From: Paucibacter sediminis
Lineage (GTDB): Bacteria; Pseudomonadota; Gammaproteobacteria; Burkholderiales; Burkholderiaceae_C
Length of the DNA: 64,000 nt
Assembly (NCBI RefSeq): GCF_030254645.1
Contig: NZ_CP116346.1
Span: 2,336,001-2,400,000, forward strand
Direction of reading: 5' to 3'
In this document: one piece after another, positions 54,962-63,745 of the stretch
Numbering within the stretch: position 1 is the stretch's first letter
Layout: each line of letters opens with the position of its first letter
Notes under the pieces: model-generated
Database searches by the model: none
Seen by the model: only the letters and a program-made list of their open reading frames with translations
Told to the model about the DNA's origin: nothing
Translations under genes and position numbers: made by a program

Positions 54962-55714
54962 TCAGACTGCGGGGTCGACGTGCCAGGTCCAGGCCAGGGC
55001 CCGCAGCCGATCAAGGAGGGCGGATTGTCCCTCAAGCCCAAGTGCCACCAGCTTGCACAGCGCGTCGGCCCATAACGCGCTGGGTGCGGCCACCGCCACC
55101 TGTACGTCCAGGCCAGGTGCTGCACCCGTCAGGCGGCTGCGGCTGTCGGGCCCGTAATAGCTGCTAGCAAAGGCGCCGTCGGCCAGGCTGCCGATCTCGC
55201 GCAGCCCACCGTGGTGCTCGTCGCGCAGGTACAGCGGCAGGGGCAGGGGTCCGAACACGCGCAGGTCGCCACCGGCATTCACCGCGCCCCAGGCGCAGCC
55301 GGCGCGGCGCAGCTGGGCGATCAGGCGGTCCACCACATAGCCTTTGGCAATACCGCCCAAGTCAAGATGGGTGCCAGCCTCCGTTTTGCACAGGCGGCCG
55401 CGCGCGAGGGTCCAGCCCCGGCAACCGCTGCCCTGGCTGATGTCGAAGGCGCCGCCGCTGCGGTTGCGCAGCCAGGCCGCCACGGCCAGCACATGCTGAG
55501 CCGCAGGCCTCAGGGTCAGGTCTTGCCCCGGCGGCAGAGCGTTGAAGCGCGCGATGTCGCTGTCTGGCTCGAAACGAGAGAGCTCGCCCTGCAGCCGAGC
55601 CACCAGCGCAAAGCCTGCCTGCAGGGCCGCCGCGCCGGCGGCCGCATCGGCATGCCGCAGGCTGATCTCCAGCAGCGTGCCCAGCCAAGGCTGGGCGCGG
55701 CGCTGCAGCTGCAT
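54962..55714 (-). CDS. apbE: FAD:protein FMN transferase
   Basis: 250 residues. ApbE moves FMN from FAD onto a Thr of the target protein. Motifs: GTLLEISLRHADA, LSRFEPDSDIARFNA, FDISQGSG, HLDLGGIAKGYVVDRL and AVNAGGDLRVFG (magnesium and FAD site). No clear signal peptide is seen, so it may act with an unannotated or weak N-terminus. The start lies 1 bp after the FMN-binding protein gene, its evident substrate. Confidence 0.92.
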   Translation of the reverse strand: MQLQRRAQPWLGTLLEISLRHADAAAGAAALQAGFALVARLQGELSRFEPDSDIARFNALPPGQDLTLRPAAQHVLAVAAWLRNRSGGAFDISQGSGCRGWTLARGRLCKTEAGTHLDLGGIAKGYVVDRLIAQLRRAGCAWGAVNAGGDLRVFGPLPLPLYLRDEHHGGLREIGSLADGAFASSYYGPDSRSRLTGAAPGLDVQVAVAAPSALWADALCKLVALGLEGQSALLDRLRALAWTWHVDPAV

Positions 55715-55715
55715 A

Positions 55716-56264
55716 TCAGCCCAGGCGCCCGGAGCGGCGCGCCTGCTCCACCACCGTGACGATGCGCTTCACGCCGTCGGTGACATGGCTGCAGGAGAGC
55801 GTGGCACCGGAGATATTGGCGATGTCCTCACCCAGCTTGATGGGCGCGCCCTGGGCTTTGCCAACGAACTGCTTGCGCCAGGCGGCGCTGCGGATCTCGT
55901 GTCCATGGCTTTCGCGGTAGGCCAGGATCTCCAGGCCGCGCAGCCGGCCGTCGGCGCCCACGCCCACCGCGTAGCTGATGAGCTCGAACTTGCCCAGCAC
56001 CTCGTCGGCCACCAGCACGCCCAGCAACTCCTTGCCCTTGTAGGCCAGGCGCAGTTGCCAACGCGCGCTGCGTGGCTTCACGCCCAGGGCTGCGATGGCC
56101 TGCAACTGAGCCGCGTCGAGCAGCCAGTCCTGCAGCTCGAAACGGTCGGCCTCGGCGAACATCAGCTTGGCGGCGGCCTCGGCCGTCATGTAGTCCACGG
56201 CAAAGGCACCGCTGGGCGCCATGGCCGCGACGCTGCAAATGGCCGTCGTCAGAGCCAGGCGCAT
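55716..56264 (-). CDS. Periplasmic FMN-binding domain protein (ApbE substrate)
   Basis: 182 residues. Signal peptide MRLALTTAICSVAAMAPSGAFA. The FMN_bind domain ends in NISGATLSCSHVTDGVK; Thr155 in SGAT is the expected FMN attachment residue. Earlier segments (LRLAYKGKELLGVLVADEVLGKFELISYAVGVGADGRLRGLEILAYRESHG) are family-typical. The start overlaps the porin stop by 1 nt, and apbE follows directly. It should be a covalent flavoprotein carrying electrons in the periplasm. Confidence 0.9.
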   Translation of the reverse strand: MRLALTTAICSVAAMAPSGAFAVDYMTAEAAAKLMFAEADRFELQDWLLDAAQLQAIAALGVKPRSARWQLRLAYKGKELLGVLVADEVLGKFELISYAVGVGADGRLRGLEILAYRESHGHEIRSAAWRKQFVGKAQGAPIKLGEDIANISGATLSCSHVTDGVKRIVTVVEQARRSGRLG

Positions 56265-57553
56265 CAGAAGCTCCAGCCCAGGCCCAGGTTGACGCGGTTC
56301 AGATCCTTGTTGAGACGGAAGCGCTGCAAGTCGGCCTTCAGCACCACGCCGGGGGCGAATTCGAAGTTGGCGCCCAGGGTGACGACGCGTTCGCTGTCGC
56401 TCGCTTCGGGTGTCAGGCCGGCGCCCAGTTCGGCATAGCGGCTGGCGGTGTTGAAACGCTCCCAGCGCGCGAAGGGCTTGAGCACATAGCTGCCCTGTTC
56501 CCAGAGCTTGTAGGCGGCCTGCAGATAGGCGCCATCGAAGCGCGCCGGGATCAGGCTGTCGCTGCCCACCAGGGGCATGTTGAGCGCTGCGGTGTTGGAG
56601 ATGCTGCCGCGGCTATAGAGGGCTGAGAGGTCCCAGCGGCCGGGCGTCCAGCGCGCATGCAAATCCCACAGGGTGATGCGCGAGCTGGCGGCCTGCTGAC
56701 TATGGGTCGCCTGGCCGCTGAAGACGCTGGCGCCCAGCAGCAGACCGGGGATACCGCGGTAGTTGGCAGCGCCAAACAATGCCAGGTCGCGCGAGCGCGC
56801 CAACGCCAACTCCTGGTGGATGGCGCCCAGCGGCGACTCGCGGCCCTCGCTGCTGGCGGCATCCCATTTGTTCAGGTCAAAGCCGGTAGCGATGCCCGCC
56901 TGGAGCGTCCAGCCGCTGTCCAGTTGGCCGACCAGTTGGATGCCACCCTCGCGCCAGGTGCTGGGGATGATGGCAGTCTCGACGAAGTTGCGCTCCACAC
57001 CGTAGTAGGCGGTGGGCTCGTGGTTCTCGTTCAGCAGGCCCATGGGCATCAGAAACAGGCCGCCGCGCAGCGCCCAGTTGGGGTGGAACTGATGCTCCAC
57101 ATAGGCCTGCTCGATCGCCACCTCGCCGGGGTCCCCGGCAGAGGCCACGGCATGCTCGACCTCGATTTCGGTGACGATCTTGGTCTTCTCGTCGAAGCGA
57201 TGCTGGACCCCCAACACCAGGCGGCGCAGATCGGCCTGCGCGTCCTTGCCGTTGTTGTTGGGGCGGTTGTAGTTGAGTTCGGCGTAGCCGCCCAGCACGG
57301 TGCGGGCTTGAGCCGCGGGTGCGGGTTCCACCAGGGCTGCGATGCTGGCAGCCGGCGCCGAAGGCTGCGTAGGCGCCTGCTGCTGCAGTTGCGCCAGCTC
57401 GGTGCGCAGCTTGGCCAACTCGGCGGCGAGCTGGTCCACGCGGCGCAGCAACTCCTGTTCGGCAGGGGTCTGGGCTTGGGCCGTGCCGATCGCCAGCATC
57501 AGGCTCAAGCTGAGGGTGTGTAGCAGCGGTGTGCGAGAGAGTTTCTTGTTCAT
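56264..57553 (-). CDS. Outer-membrane porin with N-terminal coiled coil (OprO/OprP-like)
   Basis: 429 residues. Signal peptide ends at AQA near residue 28, then a coiled-coil segment (EQELLRRVDQLAAELAKLRTELAQLQQQ) and a Pro/Ala linker. From about 85 the chain is a beta-barrel (VLGGYAELNYNRPNNNGKDAQADLRRLVLGVQHRFDEKTKIVTEIE) ending in GLGWSF. It resembles trimeric phosphate-selective porins, though the real substrate in this iron/redox setting may differ. It is 36 bp from the peroxidase gene upstream. Confidence 0.85.
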   Translation of the reverse strand: MNKKLSRTPLLHTLSLSLMLAIGTAQAQTPAEQELLRRVDQLAAELAKLRTELAQLQQQAPTQPSAPAASIAALVEPAPAAQARTVLGGYAELNYNRPNNNGKDAQADLRRLVLGVQHRFDEKTKIVTEIEVEHAVASAGDPGEVAIEQAYVEHQFHPNWALRGGLFLMPMGLLNENHEPTAYYGVERNFVETAIIPSTWREGGIQLVGQLDSGWTLQAGIATGFDLNKWDAASSEGRESPLGAIHQELALARSRDLALFGAANYRGIPGLLLGASVFSGQATHSQQAASSRITLWDLHARWTPGRWDLSALYSRGSISNTAALNMPLVGSDSLIPARFDGAYLQAAYKLWEQGSYVLKPFARWERFNTASRYAELGAGLTPEASDSERVVTLGANFEFAPGVVLKADLQRFRLNKDLNRVNLGLGWSF

Positions 57554-57589
57554 GACGGGTTTGCTTGGAGAGGGACTTTGGGAGCGGAC

Positions 57590-58807
57590 TCAGCGTGCGT
57601 CGCTGAGCGTGCGCAGAAATGCCAGCAGATCGTCGATCTCAGCCTCACTGAGCGCTGGGGCCTGGCCGGGCCGGCGGTTGTAGGGCCCCTCGCTGACATT
57701 CACGTTGCCGCGTAATTCGACCGGCAGGTCGTTGAACTTGTCGATGCTGCCGTCAGGCAGGCGTGGGTACCACTTCTCCGGGGCGACGTCGCGCTGCACG
57801 TAAAAGCTCAGCACCTCGCGCAGATCGGTAAAGCGGCCGTTGTGAAAGAAGGCCTTGCGCAGCGCCACATTGCGCAGCGAAGGCACCTTGAATGCACCGC
57901 ACAGATCGCGTCGCGCCGCCATGTCACCGCCTTCGCGGGCGCACAGCCCCAGGTCATAGAAGCTCGGGTCGGCGTTCTGTGCCAGCGCGGTATTGCGCGG
58001 CACGCCCAAGGCGTCGTAGCTGAAATCGGTAAAGAGCGGGAAGCTGCCGTCGGCGCCCCTCGCCGAGGGGTGGCAGGCGGCGCAGTTGCCCTTGTCCTTG
58101 GCATTGAAGAGGGCCAGGCCGCGCAGTTCGGGCTCGCTGAGCGTGATACGGCCGCGCAGGAACTCGTCGTACTTGCTGCTGAAGGCGCGCAGGCTCGCAT
58201 CCTCCAGCTGGAAGGCCTGCAGGGCCAGCTGCATACGGGCCAGGGCGTCGGCCGGGCGCCGCAGGATGTCGGCGCCGAACTCCTGCTGGAAGGCTGGCGC
58301 ATAGGGGGCCTTGGCCAGCCGCGCGATCAGTTCCTCGGTGCTGGCGTTGGCCATCTCCTTGGGGTTGAAGAAGGGCTTGCCAGCTTGATCCTGCAGGCTG
58401 GCAGCACGGCCGTCCCAGAAGAAGCCGCCGTTGGGCGTGCCCTCGGCGTCGAAGCCAAAGGCCTTGTTGCCGGCCAGGTAGCGGATGCTGGGGGAGGTGC
58501 GGCCACCTTGCAGTTCCAGCGCGACGCCACCAGGCTCGGTGACGCCGGTGCTGCGCGGGCCGGCATTGCCGGTTTCGGCCGCATGGCAGCTGGCACAGGA
58601 CTGGCGGCCAGACGCTGACAGTGAGGCGTCATGGAAGATTTGCTTGCCCAGGCTGGCGCGGGCGCTGAGCGCGCCGTCCGTGGTTTCGCCGGGCCCGGTC
58701 TCAGGGGCGCTGGAGCCGCCACCGCAGGCCTGGAGGGCAAGGGCCAGCAGTGTCGCCAGCGCGGCCATGTAGCCTGTGCTGCGGGTCGATGGTGATCGAT
58801 ACCTCAT
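57590..58807 (-). CDS. Di-haem cytochrome c peroxidase / MauG-like lipoprotein
   Basis: 405 residues. Lipobox LALALQAC|GG anchors it (Cys28). Two haem c motifs: CASCH at 71–75 and CAACH at 242–246. NKAFGFDAEGTPNGGFFWDGRA and LRNVALRKAFFHNGRFTDLREVL are typical of bacterial cytochrome c peroxidases. It may use H2O2 as acceptor or oxidise another substrate. It heads the operon, behind a Fur-box-like palindrome, so iron limitation probably induces it. Confidence 0.9.
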   Translation of the reverse strand: MRYRSPSTRSTGYMAALATLLALALQACGGGSSAPETGPGETTDGALSARASLGKQIFHDASLSASGRQSCASCHAAETGNAGPRSTGVTEPGGVALELQGGRTSPSIRYLAGNKAFGFDAEGTPNGGFFWDGRAASLQDQAGKPFFNPKEMANASTEELIARLAKAPYAPAFQQEFGADILRRPADALARMQLALQAFQLEDASLRAFSSKYDEFLRGRITLSEPELRGLALFNAKDKGNCAACHPSARGADGSFPLFTDFSYDALGVPRNTALAQNADPSFYDLGLCAREGGDMAARRDLCGAFKVPSLRNVALRKAFFHNGRFTDLREVLSFYVQRDVAPEKWYPRLPDGSIDKFNDLPVELRGNVNVSEGPYNRRPGQAPALSEAEIDDLLAFLRTLSDAR

Positions 58808-58840
58808 GTTGTGAATCTGCTCATTGCAATCAATTTTGTG

Positions 58841-58863
58841 ATGCGAATGATATCAATTCGCAT
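58841..58863. promoter_or_regulatory. Fur-box-like palindrome before the peroxidase operon
   Basis: ATGCGAAT and ATTCGCAT form inverted arms around GATATCA, 23 bp in all, about 34 bp before the peroxidase start. The same arms occur at 59220–59236 before the TonB receptor. This agrees with the GCGAAT-type Fur sites of betaproteobacteria. Confidence 0.7.
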
Positions 58864-59219
58864 TTGCGATTTGTAAAAACTTCCCGCCAGCGTTGCCTGA
58901 ATGAGCGTTTGATCTCACGGCAGGGCTGGAACTTCCATGGATGACTGGGGGCCGTTGGCGCCCACGGACACAGCCCCGGCCGAGATCAGTCAGCGGCGGA
59001 AGTCAACCTTGGAAGTTGCTACTGGGCCACCGTGAGAGAGGCGCCACTTGGTCGAGCGTGAAGCGCATGCATTTGCGCCCGAACTGAAGCCGGAGGCGCG
59101 TTGGAGGTGGCCTGCGGATGCGTCGAGTTTGATGGCCCTCAACAAACCGAGCAATGTTGAGCGCAGCGCCTGGAACAGACGTTGACAGCTCTTTGGCAGG
59201 GCTCCTACATTGGCACGCA
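58864..59219. other. Intergenic region between the two Fur-box-like sites
   Basis: About 355 bp with the divergent promoters. A short minus-strand open frame at 58990–59220 has no recognised protein features and is not called. No repeat or RNA is evident. Confidence 0.5.
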
Positions 59220-59236
59220 ATGCGAATCATTCGCAT
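59220..59236. promoter_or_regulatory. Fur-box-like palindrome before the TonB-dependent receptor
   Basis: ATGCGAATCATTCGCAT, a 17-bp inverted repeat about 75 bp upstream of the receptor start. It shares both arms with the site at 58841–58863. Confidence 0.7.
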
Positions 59237-59309
59237 CTGATGCCTCATTGGTCGCGTTGGGCGAACTTCCAGCGGTCCGAATCTACACACCTCAATTTCA
59301 GATACATCC

Positions 59310-61511
59310 GTGAACCAAGACCATGCCTTGAGCACCCTCGGCCAGACGCCGTTTGTTCGCCGCAGAACCGCCACTGCCGTCCGCCTCGTGATCTCCCTCG
59401 CAGTCACTTCCCAATGGGCATCTGCCCGTGCGCAAACGACGCCTGAAGACACCGTGCTCCCGGTCGTGAGGGCGGCAGCACAGGCCGAACGCGACAAGTA
59501 CGCGGTCAAGCGCACCATGGGCGCCACCAAGACCGAGTTGGCCGTGCTCGACGCGCCGCAAACCATCACTGTCGTGACCGAAGCCTTGATCAAGGATCTG
59601 GCGATGCAAAGCATGGCGGACGTCACCCGCTATGTGCCAGGCATTGGCATGGCCAATGGTGAGGGCAATCGTGACTCGCCCGTCTTCCGGGGGAGCAACA
59701 GCGCCTCGGGCGACTTCTACATCGACGGTGTGCGCGACGACGTCGAGTACTACCGGGACCTGTACAACGTCGAGCGCGTGGAAGCGCTCACCGGGCCCAA
59801 TGCCATGATCTTCGGGCGGGGTGGTTCCGGAGGCGTCATCAATCGCGTGACCAAGCAGGCGGATTGGCGCAAGGTTCGCGCCTTCGATTTGACACTAGGC
59901 TCGAATCAGAATCGGCGCCTGGTCGCCGACCTTGGCCAAGCACTCAGTGATGCCGCGGCCGTGCGCGTGACGGGCATGGTGGAGGACTCGGGGGGCTATC
60001 AACGCAACTTCAGCCTGAAGCGCTCCGGCGTCAATCCAACGGTGGCCCTTCACCCAAGCAGGGACACGACCGTGGTCCTAGGCCTTGAGCATCTTGAGGA
60101 TCGGCGCACCACAGACCGTGGCGTCCCTTCCTTGCAGGGCCGCCCCGTCGATTTGCCGGTTGATGCGTTCTTTGGTGACGCCAACCCGGACAGCCGTCCG
60201 ACGCGGCTGATCTCCAACGCACTGAGTGCCACTCTCGAGCACGACCTTGGCAGCGGCGTGCATGTGAGCAACAAGACGCGCTACACCGACTACGACAAGT
60301 TCTATCAGAACTACAACGCTGGCGCGGTGAACGTCGCTACCAAGCAGGTGCCGATCAGCGCCTACAACAACCACCAATGGCGCAAGAATCTGTTCAACCA
60401 GACCGACCTGACCTTCGACATCGCCAGCGGCAGCATCAAGCACAGAATCTTGGCGGGGGTGGAACTCGGTCTGCAAGACACCGACTACCTTCGCATGACG
60501 GGCAAGTTCGCGAATGCAACGGTCACGTCGGTCAACGTCCCGCTGGCGGCACCGGATGGTCCGCTGCCCGTCACCTACGTCCTGGGCGGCAGCAGTTCCG
60601 ATCGCGACGGCCAGAGCAAGGCGAAGATTGCCGGCATCTACATGCAGGACCAGCTTGAGCTGTCGCCGCAGTGGCAGCTGATTGCCGGTCTGCGCTACGA
60701 CAGCTTCAAGCTGCGCTATCGCAACCACGTCGCTACCGGCATCCTTGCACCGACGCCGTCGGCCCCGGCCGAGTTGTCGAGCAACGATCATCTGGTTTCA
60801 CCGCGCGTCGGCATTCTCTTCAAGCCCGAAGCGGCTCTGTCGCTCTACGCCAACTACAGCGTGGCATCCTTCCCGCGCGGCGGAGACCAGCTGAGCAGCC
60901 TGAGCAACGTCAACAAGGGGCTCAAGCCAGAGAAGTTCATCAACTATGAGGTCGGCGGCAAATGGGAGATCAAGCCCGAGCTGCTGGCCACCCTTGCTAT
61001 CTACCGCTTGAACCGCACCAACGTGGCGGTCCCCAATGCTGTCACTGGCATCGTGGACCAGCTGGTCGATGGCCAGCGCACCAAGGGTGTTGAAGTCGGT
61101 ATCAGCGGCGACGTGACGAGGAACTGGCACATCCATGGCGGCTTCGCATACCAAGACGCCAAGTTGACCGCCAAGGCCTCAGCCACGGCCCTCGCTGGCG
61201 CCACCGTGCAGAACGTTCCCAAGCACACCTTGTCGCTCTGGAATCGCTACGACCTCACGCCATCGCTCGGTGGGGGCCTGGGCTTGATCCACCGCGGCGA
61301 CAGCTACACCTCGACGGCGAATGCCGTCACCCTGCCCGCCTATACCCGCATCGACGCGGCGCTGTTCATGGCGCTCAGCGCGAACTACAAGGTCCAGCTG
61401 AACGTCGAGAATCTGACTGACAAGAAGTACTACGCCTTGGCCAATGGCGACAACAACATCACCCCTGGTTCGCCACGGGCGTTCCGTGCCAGCCTGCATG
61501 GCAGCTTCTGA
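59310..61511 (+). CDS. TonB-dependent siderophore receptor (catecholate/ferrichrome-type)
   Basis: 733 residues from GTG 59310. An export signal ends near ASARA (about residue 41). The plug domain begins at about 70 (KTELAVLDAPQTITVVTEALIKD, then VPGIGMANGEGNRDSPVFRG and FYIDGVRDDVEYYRDLYNVERVEALTGPNAMIFGRGGSGGVINRVTK), followed by a 22-strand barrel ending in FRASLHGSF. It takes up an iron-siderophore complex using TonB energy. The Fur-like site upstream implies induction under iron shortage. Confidence 0.94.
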   Translation: MNQDHALSTLGQTPFVRRRTATAVRLVISLAVTSQWASARAQTTPEDTVLPVVRAAAQAERDKYAVKRTMGATKTELAVLDAPQTITVVTEALIKDLAMQSMADVTRYVPGIGMANGEGNRDSPVFRGSNSASGDFYIDGVRDDVEYYRDLYNVERVEALTGPNAMIFGRGGSGGVINRVTKQADWRKVRAFDLTLGSNQNRRLVADLGQALSDAAAVRVTGMVEDSGGYQRNFSLKRSGVNPTVALHPSRDTTVVLGLEHLEDRRTTDRGVPSLQGRPVDLPVDAFFGDANPDSRPTRLISNALSATLEHDLGSGVHVSNKTRYTDYDKFYQNYNAGAVNVATKQVPISAYNNHQWRKNLFNQTDLTFDIASGSIKHRILAGVELGLQDTDYLRMTGKFANATVTSVNVPLAAPDGPLPVTYVLGGSSSDRDGQSKAKIAGIYMQDQLELSPQWQLIAGLRYDSFKLRYRNHVATGILAPTPSAPAELSSNDHLVSPRVGILFKPEAALSLYANYSVASFPRGGDQLSSLSNVNKGLKPEKFINYEVGGKWEIKPELLATLAIYRLNRTNVAVPNAVTGIVDQLVDGQRTKGVEVGISGDVTRNWHIHGGFAYQDAKLTAKASATALAGATVQNVPKHTLSLWNRYDLTPSLGGGLGLIHRGDSYTSTANAVTLPAYTRIDAALFMALSANYKVQLNVENLTDKKYYALANGDNNITPGSPRAFRASLHGSF

Positions 61512-61620
61512 GGCTCGGGCAAGGCCAGCAAGACGCCAGCTGAGTTAGGGCGCGGCGGCATGCTGCTCAAGCGCGCTCTGGTCGGTAAGATCCCGCCATC
61601 TATAACGCTGACCAGACCAG

Positions 61621-63060
61621 ATGCCCGACCAGGGAAACACCCGCTACGAGCAGTTGGCGGATGAGATGGCACAGGCCATGCGCGACGGTCTGTTGCAGGC
61701 CGGCGAGCGCCTGCCGTCGGTGCGCCAGACCTGCCAGCGCCGCGGCGTCAGCCCCTCCACGGTGTTCCAGGCTTATGGCCTGCTGGAGACGCGCGGACTG
61801 ATCGACGCGCGACCGCGCTCGGGCTACTACGTCCGAGCGCAAAAGCGGTCGGCGCGCGCCTTGCCGCAGCTGGCACCGCCGCGCACCGAGGCCACCGCGG
61901 TGGCCGTCAGCGCGCTGGCCTTCGAGCTGCTGGAGTCCACCCGCGATCCCGCCGTAGTACCGCTGGGATCGGCCTTTCCGGCGGCGCACCTGTTTCCGTT
62001 CGATGCCTTGGCGCGCAGCGGTGCGCGGGCCATGCGGCGCGTCAAGCCCGCGCAGATCACGGGGGCGCTGACGGCCGGCGATGCCGCCCTGCGCCAGGCA
62101 CTGCGCCGCCGCTACACCTTGCAGGGCGTGCCGCTGGCCGAGGACGAGCTGGTGATCACCAACGGCGCGATGGAGGCGCTCAATCTGTGCCTGCAGGCCG
62201 TTACCGTGCCGGGCGATGTGGTGGTGGTGGAGAGCCCGACCTTCTATGCCGCGCTGCAAGCGCTGGAGCGGCTGAATCTGAAGGCGGTCGAGGTGGCGAC
62301 GGATCCGCAGGAGGGCGTGGACCTGGCGGCCCTGGCCGAGCTGCTGGCGCGCCAGAAGGTGGCGGCCTGCTGGTTCATGCCTACGCTGCAGAATCCCTTG
62401 GGCGCCTTGATGCCCAGCGCGCGCAAGCAGGCACTGGTGGCCCTGCTGGCTCGACATGGCGTGCCTCTGATCGAGGACGATGTGTATGGCGAGCTGTATG
62501 CCGATGTACGGCGGCCGCCGCCCGCGAAAGCCTTCGACCAGGCAGGCGGCGTGTTGCATTGCGCCTCGTTCAGCAAATGCCTCGCGCCCGGGTACCGGGT
62601 GGGCTGGGCGGCCGCCGGGCGCTATGCGCCTCTGGTGCAGCGCCTGAAGATGATGACATCGCTGGCCACTGCCCTGCCGCCCCAGCTGGCCATCGCCGAC
62701 TACCTTGCCCAGGGTGGCTACGACCGCCATCTGCGCAGGCTGCGCGCCGAGCTGGCGGGCGAGCAGCAGCGCGCGCGGCGCTTGATCGAGCGGCATTTCC
62801 CGGCCGGCACGCGGGTCTCCCGCCCGGCCGGCGGTTACTTCCTATGGCTGGAACTCCCGCCCGCCGTCGATGCCTTGGCACTGCACCATCGCGCGATGGC
62901 CTTGGGCATCAGCACCGCACCTGGCGTGCTGTTTTCGGCCGACCGGCGCTTTGTGCACCATCTGCGCCTCAATGTCGGCCACCCTGGCGATGCCCGTGTG
63001 GATGACGCCCTGCGTCGGCTTGGCGAACTGGCCATTGCGGAACTGGCTGCCGTCCGCTAA
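61621..63060 (+). CDS. MocR-type GntR regulator with aminotransferase domain
   Basis: 479 residues. The N-terminal GntR winged HTH (YEQLADEMAQAMRDGLLQAGERLPSVRQTCQRRGVSPSTVFQAYGLLETRGLI) is joined to a fold-type I PLP domain: NGAMEALNLCLQAV, FMPTLQNPLGALM, DDVYGELY, and the PLP Lys in CASFSKCLAPGYRVGW. Such proteins sense PLP or amino acids. The regulated gene is not evident. It starts 109 bp after the receptor stop. Confidence 0.93.
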   Translation: MPDQGNTRYEQLADEMAQAMRDGLLQAGERLPSVRQTCQRRGVSPSTVFQAYGLLETRGLIDARPRSGYYVRAQKRSARALPQLAPPRTEATAVAVSALAFELLESTRDPAVVPLGSAFPAAHLFPFDALARSGARAMRRVKPAQITGALTAGDAALRQALRRRYTLQGVPLAEDELVITNGAMEALNLCLQAVTVPGDVVVVESPTFYAALQALERLNLKAVEVATDPQEGVDLAALAELLARQKVAACWFMPTLQNPLGALMPSARKQALVALLARHGVPLIEDDVYGELYADVRRPPPAKAFDQAGGVLHCASFSKCLAPGYRVGWAAAGRYAPLVQRLKMMTSLATALPPQLAIADYLAQGGYDRHLRRLRAELAGEQQRARRLIERHFPAGTRVSRPAGGYFLWLELPPAVDALALHHRAMALGISTAPGVLFSADRRFVHHLRLNVGHPGDARVDDALRRLGELAIAELAAVR

Positions 63061-63103
63061 CGACGCAAGCGTGCGGCGCGGATCCGGCCAACTGCCGCCG
63101 CGC

Positions 63104-63733
63104 TCAGGTGGCGGCCAATGCCCGGGCCAGGGCCGCGATGTCCACCTGCGCATTGCGCGGGTCCAGGGCTTTGACAATGCCGTCCCGGCGCAGGCCGCTG
63201 ATCTGGCGGCTCACGGTCTCCTCGGTCAATCCCAGCATCGCGCCCATGTCATGCCGGCGCGGCAGCCAGACCGTCGGATGGCTACCGCGCGCGGCGCTGA
63301 GCAGCAGCAAGCGCTGGATCAGCTGCAGCGTGCGCTGCCGTGCGCAGCCGCGCAGCAGTTCGGCGGACCAGGCCTGCGCCTCGCTCAGGCCCTGCTGCCA
63401 GTGCCGCAGCAGCCGTGTGTAGCGCTGCGGTTGCCGCCGCATGGCGCGGTCCGCATCCCCGCAGCGCAGGCGCAGCAATCGGACCTCGGTGCAGCTGACC
63501 AGATCGTCGGCATGGGTCTGGCCGAGCCAGGCTTCCAGTCCCAGCAGCATGCCGCGTCCGGCCAGACCGACGATGCGCCGCTCGCCGGCGGCCGTCACCC
63601 GCTCCAGGCGCAGGATGCCCTGCCGCACGAACAGCAACTCGCCCCTGGGCGCGGCGCCCTGAGACCAGACGTGGTGGTCGGGGCCGAGCGCCAGACAGGG
63701 CAGCCGGCCCAGGGCAGCGTTCTTCCTGCTCAT
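63104..63733 (-). CDS. Crp/Fnr-family transcriptional regulator
   Basis: 209 residues. An N-terminal cyclic-nucleotide-binding-like beta-roll (WSQGAAPRGELLFVRQGILRLERVTAAGERRIVGLAGRGMLLG) and a C-terminal HTH (LPRRHDMGAMLGLTEETVSRQISGLRRDGIV). The Fnr-type N-terminal cysteine cluster is absent, so it is not an Fe-S oxygen sensor of that type; the ligand is unknown. It ends the window next to the ccoG-like gene on the same strand, 12 bp apart. Confidence 0.9.
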   Translation of the reverse strand: MSRKNAALGRLPCLALGPDHHVWSQGAAPRGELLFVRQGILRLERVTAAGERRIVGLAGRGMLLGLEAWLGQTHADDLVSCTEVRLLRLRCGDADRAMRRQPQRYTRLLRHWQQGLSEAQAWSAELLRGCARQRTLQLIQRLLLLSAARGSHPTVWLPRRHDMGAMLGLTEETVSRQISGLRRDGIVKALDPRNAQVDIAALARALAAT

Positions 63734-63745
63734 GAAGAGGGCGCC

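Noticed and set aside
59003-59626. A minus-strand open frame crossing the start of the TonB receptor
   Set aside because: No protein features, and it overlaps the receptor's export signal and plug as well as the Fur-box-like site.
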